Shown in pieces: positions 57,172 through 64,000 of a stretch of 64,000 bases of DNA. Below the pieces are notes generated by a model. It made no database searches. It was not told where the DNA came from and worked only from the letters and a program-made list of their open reading frames with translations. The translations under genes and the position numbers were made by a program. Origin of the DNA: Diphasiastrum complanatum (taxonomy: Eukaryota; Streptophyta; Lycopodiopsida; Lycopodiales; Lycopodiaceae). The stretch is taken from NCBI GenBank assembly GCA_029204225.1, contig CM055095.1, positions 54,713,612-54,777,611 of the forward strand. Direction: 5' to 3'. Within the stretch, counting starts at the first letter, position 1; each line of letters starts with the position of its first letter.

Positions 57172-57961
57172 TGTCGTGGAAGAGAGACTGTTTCTGTTTT
57201 GATCTTCTTCTTCTTAATCGCGAACGATTCTGTGTCTTAAATTTACTTTTGTGCGGAAGCTTTTATAGGATCCCAAACATGCGACTGCACATCACAGAAC
57301 ACATTCCATTCTAGCAATCAAGACACACAAGACAAGACAAGGAGGTGTACGAAAATAGAGTGACTGTATTGTCAGTTTAATTTTAGAGCAAGATCGTCAA
57401 TGTCTCGTTCGTTGGCGAAATGACACTCTGCTCTTTCGCTATGTTCTGCTCGTTGGCAGACTTTCATGCACAACTCTAGTATTTTTACTTTTCTGCTCTA
57501 CTCGCTATGTCTATCTCTCCGTCTCTTACATATCTCTGAATTCAGATTCACGCATTATGATCCAGAAAGGATAGTTTATACCTCCACTATGTGGAGTTTA
57601 CAAGATAGCTAAACATAAAATCACAAGACTAGTTAACGCTAATCAACTAGTTAGTTAGTCTCCGTCATTGCCACTAGTTTCAGTTGGGCGTGAAGTCTAC
57701 GACTCCAAGCCCGTTGGGCTTCCAGCTGGCAGCGCGGAAGATTTCTCTTTGTTTGTTTCGTAATTTTTCGTTTGCTTTCGTTCTCTTCGTTTCTTTCGTT
57801 GTTTTTTGTTTTGCGTCCCTTTGCGGTTTGCAGTCCTAAAGTTGTGTTTGCGATTGACGAATGATTCGCAAATCGTTCGTGCTTCGAGTTAAGGCACGTT
57901 GACTGTCACAAATTGTTCTTGTTTGACCTTCGTTTCTTGTTCGTGCTACGACAAAGTTGCA
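57172..57961 (-). repeat. Left LTR of the copia element in the MULE gene
   Basis: Runs from TGTCGTGGAAG to AAAGTTGCA, so both orientations have TG...CA ends. The right 435 bp match 62289-62726. Many TTCGTTT and GTTCGT words occur in its right half. Confidence 0.82.
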
Positions 57962-58640
57962 GGAGTACTCGTACGTATGACAGATCAGGCTTTCTGCCCA
58001 TCCACATTTTGTATGGTGTTTTGTTTTTCAGCACTGTCGTTGTAGATTTGTTCTGCAGGTGTACAACTGCAACTATTGCCTCAGCCCAGAATAAACCTGG
58101 CAGTTGAGCCTATGCCATCATGCATCTGGCTCGTTCGACTAGCGTTCTGTTTTTTCTTTCTGCCACACCATTGTATTCTAGTGTGTACGCAGGAGTGAAC
58201 TGGTGTTCAATCCCCTGTTCTTCGCAGAATCTTGAGAATTCTGTGCTTTTGTATTCACCTCTGTTGTTAGATCTAAGGATCTATATCTTTTGTGAGGTGT
58301 GTCACTCTGCAAATGCCACAAACTTCTTGAAGGAATCAAACACTTCAGATTTCTTTTTCAAGTAGTAGATCGTGGTCATTCAGCTGTAATCATCTATGAA
58401 CGTCAGAAAGCATCTCGAACCTGAGAGCGAATCTGTCTTCATCGGTCTACAAACATCAGAGGAATCTCTTTGGCTCTTCTTCCCTCATTCGAGAATGGAT
58501 TCCGATGTTGCTTGCCTTTCTGACAAGCTTCGCAGAACTCAGATTCGGGCCTTGAAATCTTGAGACCCGTGACTATGTCTTTTCTGCTCATGTCATGCAG
58601 GCTCCGCATGTTCAAATGATACATTCTCCTAAGCCAGAGA
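57962..58640 (-). pseudogene. Copia integrase, directly against the LTR
   Basis: On the minus strand the reading goes from gag-pre-integrase (YHLNMRSLHDMSRKDIVTGL, FCEACQKGKQHRNPF at 58439-58624) through the core. SNNRGEYKS is near 58255, and NGVAERKNRT holds the catalytic Glu near 58145-58185. It ends at KTPYKMWMGRKPD near 57990 and stops at the LTR. Everything after the core, including RT and RNase H, has been deleted. Confidence 0.82.
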
Positions 58641-59382
58641 TGATGTTCATTTTCTGAAGCATTTAATATGCTATCAGAGTTGCTAACTATTTTGGCCTAG
58701 TAGAGGTTTTCTTCTCTGCCTCCGATCGTCAGCAACTTGTTTGTCGTCTTCTCAATCATGAGGCATGTGTTGTCGTCGAACAAAACTTGAATGCCAAGAT
58801 CTGCCATCTTGGAAACAGATAGCATATCTTTTTTGAGTGAGGGCACATAGAGTGCTCCTGGCAGCTCTGCTTGGTCTGACAGTGTTCATACTTGTAGAGT
58901 GCCGATGCCTTTGACATCGTGTCTGCTCCCATCACCTAGAATCACTGCTATGTTGTTTTTGAGTTCGCAAAAGTTGATGAAGATCTTCTTGTTGCAGGTT
59001 ATGTGTGATGTTGCTCCTGAATCAATGACTACATCGTAGTGGTGTTCAGTGTAGCTGGTTGAAGCTTCATCGAGTATCGTGAAAACTTTGTCACCTCTGT
59101 TAGCATCCTTTGATGACTCTGCAACATTTGTCTTTTCAGTTTTGTTTTTTTTTTTGGATTAAATTTGCAATCGTGTGCAGAATGTCCTTACTTCTTGTAG
59201 TGCATGCAAGATATTGCTGGATTGAACCAGCATTTGTTGGCCGTATGGCCTGGTTTGTGGCAGTGATCGCAGGAAGAAGATTGCTGATTTGAGGACTTCG
59301 TCTTCTCAAATCTTGGCTTGTCCTTGTTCTTCTGCTTTCCTTTCATGAAGAGAGGCTTCTCTTGATCACTGCTTCCTTGTGT
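58641..59382 (-). pseudogene. Copia protease and gag double zinc knuckle
   Basis: Minus-strand reading gives two CCHC-like knuckles near 59155-59290 (the second has C-x-x-x-K-x-GH) and the protease site VVIDSGATSHIT near 58995-59035. LYVPSLKKDMLSVSKMADLG follows near 58795-58860. Stops are present. The gag N-terminal part is replaced by gypsy B at 59383. Confidence 0.78.
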
Positions 59383-60112
59383 AGTATGTTATCACTTTCG
59401 AAGGCGTTGGACTGCTCTTGCATTTCTTCCAACACTTCGAGCATGGCATCCTGCCTTCCTTTCGCTTCTTCAAGCTCTGTATCTTTTCTGCTCAACTCTG
59501 CATTGGCTGCTTCAAGCTCCTCATTTCTATAGGCCAACTCAGCCTTTGTTTCGCTCAGCTTTGTATCTTTTTGGGTGAGGTCTGCTCGAACTCTTTCATA
59601 CTTGGACCCCAGCTTCCTGGATACCTTTTCCAAGCTAGCAAGATGCTGAATAGCTGCCCGAGTATCTGGCAGTAGTGTTCAAAAAATCTTTTGATATAAC
59701 TCGACATCGAGGATTGGTTCCTCGACATTGCTTTCGTTGCCCTGCTGGTCATCAGAAAGCTGTTATGCTCCTTGTGGTTCTGGCTCTTGTGGTATTTCAG
59801 CCTTTATGCTCCTGATCAGCAGTGTCCTCCACCTCCTCTTCCGCATTACTATTTCTTCTTTGTTGGACAGTGGTGTGTATTGGGATGATGGCGAAGTCAT
59901 TCTCACCGTGCTCCCTTGACTTGATGATGATGATGATAATGTGGCTGCTACGATGGCTGCCTTTGATGTCTGCATCTGGGATTCCACCTCAATTGATGGG
60001 GCTAGCTCTGGTAGTACTGGTGCAATCCTGATATCCTCCTGCACTGTCAACACACCAGCATGCATACAAAAAATGCCCATCTGCTGACCCAGCCTGGAGA
60101 ACTGATTAAATT
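59383..60112 (-). pseudogene. Gypsy B copy 2, coiled-coil and linker part of the extra ORF
   Basis: The frame 59343-59633 (its first part is copia) gives EKVSRKLGSKYERVRADLTQ and AELAYRNEELEAANAELSRK, strongly heptad-like. The frame 59763-60134 gives QFSRLGQQMGIFCMHAGVLT and the Ser-rich linker, as in copy 1. Two stops between the frames differ from the stop positions of copy 1. Confidence 0.72.
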
Positions 60113-61216
60113 TCCAAGGCCATTTACTTGACACTCGAGTAAATGGTTCAAGGGTGAAGCGCTACTATGACTAATGTCCGATACATCAGTTTTTTAAGGC
60201 CGTCATTTTTGGTCCAATTATTTTTTTTGTTTTTACCTAAGTATTAGCGAAAATGCCGAAACTAGTTTACATTTTAGTGAAAATGCCGAAGCATGCTACA
60301 TTGTTTGTATTGCGAAAAGGGCCGAGACCTTCGCTACATTTTATACTTTGTGAAAAACCTGACACTACATTGGAATTTACCATTTTAGAAATACGGAAAT
60401 TGCGACACTTACCTTCGCATTTTTTGGGATTTTCTACCTTCCGACACCTTCGCATTTTTCGCATAATAATTTTCGCTTTGATTTACCAGGCGAAGCATTC
60501 GTGTATTTTGTTTATTTATTTATTTATTTATTTTTGTTTTTAGGACTAGACACTTTATTATTGACTATGTACCTTCAAAATGAAGGACACGCTTCCATTT
60601 AATATAAGTCTAATCCGCCGAAATACCATCATTACGCCTAGAACCTCGAACACTTCAGTTGTTGTCGCTACCACTTTCCACCACTCTTGCTCTCCGAATT
60701 GCAAATTGTTGCGATCAAGCTCTTGTCTGCCATCGCTCGTTTACATCTGCAAGCACTATGGCGATTGTATTCAAAACGCACCCAAAGCCAGTGATACCAG
60801 TATGACAACCACTAGCTGTTCGAGCGCGAATTGAAGGTCTTCTTCAATTCAATCCATCAGTAATTCTTATTGATTTGAGCTGATCCACAATTTGGGCGAA
60901 ACAAAAGAAGAACATATTTCCACAACCGTCCGCAATCAAGAGATTGTTATCACAGAGGGGTTTTACTTTCGTGCCTTAGGATTGCCTATGGACGGTAGTA
61001 TGCCGGTTACTAAACCAGATTTCATTGCGGAGAGCAGAGCTTTTCAAGAAGAGGCTTATCTTAAGAAACGGGGATACAAACTCTCTTACATAAGAGACCC
61101 CAATCTCCAGAGCTTTGTTCGATTTGCTCTTGTTTCTATCTTTTTACCGGAGCAAGAGTACACAATTTCAAATACCAATATGGGATACCTGCTAAGAGCT
61201 TTAAATGGAGAACTGA
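60113..61216 (+). pseudogene. Inverted segment: spacer and N-domain of the extra ORF
   Basis: 60116-60620 is the reverse complement of the spacer at 27850-28366. 60620-61216 matches the reverse complement of 27265-27818, with the frame 60892-61216 reading VRNQEIVITEGFYFRALGLP and KRGYKLSYIRDPNL on the plus strand. The joins are at GATTAAA/TTCCAAGG near 60112 and GGAGAAC/TGAATATT near 61216. About 45 bp of the ORF present in copy 1 are lost at the first join. Confidence 0.85.
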
Positions 61217-62288
61217 ATATTAAAAACTTCTATAACTTTATACGGTCCCATCCATTTGGTATGTAAGTTTCCAGGAAAAAACATGTGTCTGTTATCATAC
61301 AGAAGCACATAGTCCCCTTGTTTAATTTTTATTTTCTTGATGGATTGATTAAAAATTTCTTTTCTTTTATTCTGAACTCGTTCAGTCTCGATTAATGAAA
61401 GACGATGATCTTCTTCCAGTTGCGTCAAAGAAATCATCTACTCTCGGAGACTATCGTGTTCATCCATTCGCTCTTTATCACTAATGCGAAACGTTGGAAC
61501 TTCGAATTCTATCAGTAGTATGCAGGGATGCATTCCATACACAAGATAGTTTGGAGTTTGCCTAGTTGTAATCTTTTTAGCAGTTCTATATGCCCATAAG
61601 ACAGACGGTAACTTCTGATCCCAATCAAAAGAATGTGTTTCCGTTACTTTATTCAAAATTTTACATAGAATTCCATTTGCCCGCTCCGTAAGCCCATTTG
61701 CTTTTGGATTATATGGAGTGGTTTGACGATGTGTAATAGAAAAATATGACAACATGGCTTCTATGGTCTGATTAAGGAAATGGGTTCCCCTATTGCTAAC
61801 GAGTTCTAAAGGACAACCATATCGCGTGATAATGTTTCGGAATAAAAACTTTGATACAGTCTTAGCATTGTTCTTAATTGTGGCTTCGGCCTCTACCATC
61901 TTGGTAGCATAGTCTGTGGCAACGAGTATGTAATGACGACGAGTTTTACGCATGATCGGTTTAATAGGCCCTACAAAATCTATCCCCCACTTCTCAAAGG
62001 GTGCTAAGGGAATAATTGGAGTAAGCGGCCAATGTGTTGCGAAGCTGGATTTCTCCATCCTCTGGCATGCATCACATTTTTTAATGAATAATTTAACATC
62101 TCTATAGACGGTAGGCCACCAATATTTAGCATTGAAAATTTTTTTTGCAGTGTTTTTAGGAGCATAGTGACCTCCCAAATCTTCCTCATGTAATGCACTT
62201 ATTACAGCGGTTGTCTCAATTGGTTCTAAACATCGGCGGAGACTATCGTCAGCTCCTAATTTATACAATATACTATTTACAATCGTGT
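61217..62288 (-). pseudogene. Gypsy B copy 2 integrase
   Basis: The frame 61438-62316 has the complete zinc module (HEEDLGGH and CDACQR), WGIDFVGPIKP, LVSNRGTHF and KANGLTERANG. The second catalytic Asp is Asn here (S-N-R where copy 1 has S-D-R). After a stop at 61438 the frame 61201-61437 continues with KQGDYVLLYDNR and MGPYKVIEVFN. The copy is inactive on both counts. Confidence 0.88.
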
Positions 62289-62726
62289 ACTTACAGATCT
62301 CTGAATTCAGATTCACGCATTATGATCCAGAAATGATAGTTTATACCTCCATTGTGTGGAGTTTACAAGATAGCTAAATGTAGAATCACAAGACTAGTTA
62401 ACGATAATCAACTAGTTAGTTAGTCTCCGTCGTTGCCACTCCTTCCAGCTGGGTGCAAAGTCTACGACTCCAAGCCCGTTGGGCTACCAACTGGCAGCAC
62501 GAAAGATTTCTCTTCGTTTGTTTCGTAATCTCCCGTTTGCTTTCGTTGTCTTCGTTTCTTTCATTGTTTTTAGTTTTGCCTCCCTTTGCGGTTTGCGGTC
62601 CTGGAGGTGTGTTTACGATTCACGAATGATTCACAAATCGTTCGTGCTTCGAGTCAAGGCACATTGACTATCGCAAATTGTTCTCGTTCGACCTTCGTTT
62701 CTTGTTCGTGCTGCGACAAAGTTGCA
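62289..62726 (-). repeat. Right LTR (truncated) of the copia element in the MULE gene
   Basis: Matches 57525-57961 with scattered changes and ends AAAGTTGCA. The left 350 bp of the LTR are lost at the join to gypsy B. Confidence 0.85.
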
Positions 62727-62731
62727 GGAGC

Positions 62732-63703
62732 TCACCATTTCTGACATGAGTTGCGTATTCTGGTCAGATACCTGCTCTGGAAGCATGGCTCTCTTGGTGG
62801 CACGTTAGATACTCCCATTGGGAAAGATACATGAATCGGTGAGAATCATTGTTATTATAAGCTTTGTTTGTATTTCTTATTGAGGTAAAATTTGCTTCAA
62901 TCTTAGTATTGAGAGATTGATTGGCAGGTGATTGAGGATACTGGTATTGCACATATTCCTACTATGAATTTATCAGGGTCTATACATGGTAGTTGGCTTG
63001 CGGTAGAAACATTTTGTTCGCAGCTGTCTCTTTATGAAGCATGTGTGGGTGATATGGTGAATGCAATTTTGCAAAGTGCTAGATATGCTTCATATATCAA
63101 AGGTAGACACGTTGGAATCGGGCCTAGTTTAGAGAAATTAATCAGCCGAGTATCATCCAAAAAATCATCTGCCATGCAAGAACAATCATTCGTCAATCTT
63201 GTGTGTGGTGCTATTGATTTTGTATCACTATCTTCCACTTCATCGACCTTAAGTGGAAATGAACAAAGTGTTGCGAGAAAGCGTCCCATTTCAGATTGGG
63301 CAACTGATGATGTTAATGTTTCCCATAGACCAGATATCATGCACGTCAATGTGCCCAGACAGTCTACTACTCAAGTGGAAGTGCCTCATCATGAACGAAT
63401 CGTCAAACATCACCTACAATTATCGCGCAACATTGTGGAGAGAGATCTTCACAAGACCATATGGGCAATCCGACGGATTCCTAAATGCAGCAAAATAATT
63501 TGCATGGGAATGGTGGATGGCAGAAAGAAATGTGGTGAATTAATTGCATCTGGAAGAATTGCAAAAATAGTTGTTGCTCCTAGTTTTTTTGGTAGGCGTC
63601 GACATAGTAGTGGTGAAACAATGCAATTTATGTGCCTTTGCCCATCAGATGTTACTCACACATGGCAGCCAAACAAGAGCATAGTAGCGCCACCATAAAA
63701 AAA
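62732..63703 (+). pseudogene. MULE-like transposase gene, 3' part
   Basis: An exon end at about 62775-62838 reads LEAWLSWWHVRYSHWERYMN, followed by a GTGAGAATC donor and an intron of about 90 bp ending TTGGCAG at 62927. The frame 62928-63698 (256 residues) then gives GSWLAVETFCSQLSLYEACV, ILQSARYASYIKGRHVGIGP, a Ser-rich linker, and a basic C-terminal part with CSKIICMGMVDGRKKCGELI and CLCPSDVTHTW. The last part has paired Cys and could bind zinc. It joins to the 5' part once the copia insertion is removed. I know of no named function for the C-terminal half. Confidence 0.55.
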
Positions 63704-63745
63704 CGAAGGTAAATGGTGTGTGAGTACTGGAACATCTCTTAACTA

Positions 63746-64000
63746 GGAGGAGGTTGACGTTCTCAACAAAGGTGGGTACATGTTGGAGAGCGTGGAGGTT
63801 GATTCTATTGGGTCTTCAGTTCCAGTGCATGGGCAGGCAGCAGGCCCATCAACGGGAGAATTTGTCACTCCTCCTCAAAAAGGAAAGGCAAAGGAAAGAA
63901 TTACTAGAGGAATCGAGATGAGGGCTTGCATTGTCAAGGAGGATGTGACAGTAAAATATAGAGAGGTTTCTTTCCATATTCTGAGTTTTGCAACAAATCC
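63746..64000 (+). CDS. Open coding-like stretch to the window end
   Basis: From an AG border at about 63745 the frame (EEVDVLNKGGYMLESVEVDS, then RGIEMRACIVKEDVTVKYRE) is open to the last base. It follows the MULE ORF by about 45 bp, and the gap is short for an intron. It may be a further part of the same gene after a frame break, or a separate gene that runs out of the window. Confidence 0.4.

Larger units (their letters stand above)
59383..62288 (-). mobile_element. Ty3/gypsy family B copy 2 with internal inversion
   Basis: The outer parts are on the minus strand: coiled-coil and linker of the extra ORF (59383-60112) and integrase (61217-62288). The part between, about 60113-61216, is turned round: it carries the GCGAAA spacer followed by the N-domain of the extra ORF on the plus strand. 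Copy 1 has the simple order, so copy 2 is the changed one. Both ends are cut. Confidence 0.85.
57172..62726 (-). mobile_element. Copia element inserted in the MULE gene, rearranged
   Basis: A 790-bp LTR on the left and a truncated 438-bp LTR on the right share the same right part. They flank copia integrase, protease and gag knuckles (57962-59382) and then a nested gypsy B copy (59383-62288). Flanking bases TGAGC (57167-57171) and GGAGC (62727-62731) agree at four of five positions, as for a target duplication, and MULE coding sequence continues across. RT, RNase H and the primer site are missing. Confidence 0.85.

Overview
The window looks like nuclear DNA of a land plant with a large, repeat-rich genome. 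It has CCCTAAA telomere-type repeats, Ty1/copia and Ty3/gypsy elements primed by initiator-Met tRNA, a LINE, and transposases of CACTA and MULE type with plant-style introns. The FLYWCH/GCM-like MULE gene and the methyltransferase-like locus remind me of fern and lycophyte genomes, but that is an impression I could not test. I see no tRNA, rRNA or CRISPR, and no clearly intact housekeeping gene.

Layout. 1-4216: degenerate LINE, ending in a TAATTC tail beside interstitial telomere-like repeats. 4428-5285: GC-rich foldback with CT/GA microsatellites at its ends. 5600-10070: copia gag remnant (minus) split by a short gypsy element with two LTRs (family A, 6233-9985). 10070-12600: low-coding DNA with a cluster of GTGGAT-ATCCAC palindromes. 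12600-13500: DUF4216-like transposon gene. 13700-19310: several copia fragments, including a tandem RT-RNase H / LTR / gag arrangement with a long GA tract in the LTR. 20970-21800: array of four related hairpins. 21840-25460: two opposed copia fragments, one whose reading frame runs from copia into about 210 unrelated residues. 25465-31200: gypsy family B (minus), with an extra coiled-coil ORF beyond integrase. 31201-35985: second family A copy with gag and protease, carrying an insertion. 36170-38200: about 87-bp palindromic satellite units interrupted by a 1.1-kb foldback. 38220-40590: CACTA ORF1/Transposase_24-like multi-exon gene. 42036-44470: copia LTR and integrase remnants. 46885-48170: damaged gene with a ParB-like segment and an SAM-methyltransferase motif. 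48293-54444: nearly complete copia element with a perfect AGTTG target duplication, disabled by one stop codon and a changed integrase catalytic residue. 54450-54764: palindromes and a 160-bp GA tract. 55400-64000: MULE-like transposase gene split by a 5.5-kb copia insertion (57172-62726) that itself contains a family B copy with a 1.1-kb internal inversion.

The genes do not form an operon or pathway. Most features are explained by layered insertion, deletion and inversion of mobile elements. The leads most worth testing are the family B extra ORF (seen twice), the ParB/methyltransferase-like locus, the hairpin arrays, the chimeric copia ORF and the MULE gene family.
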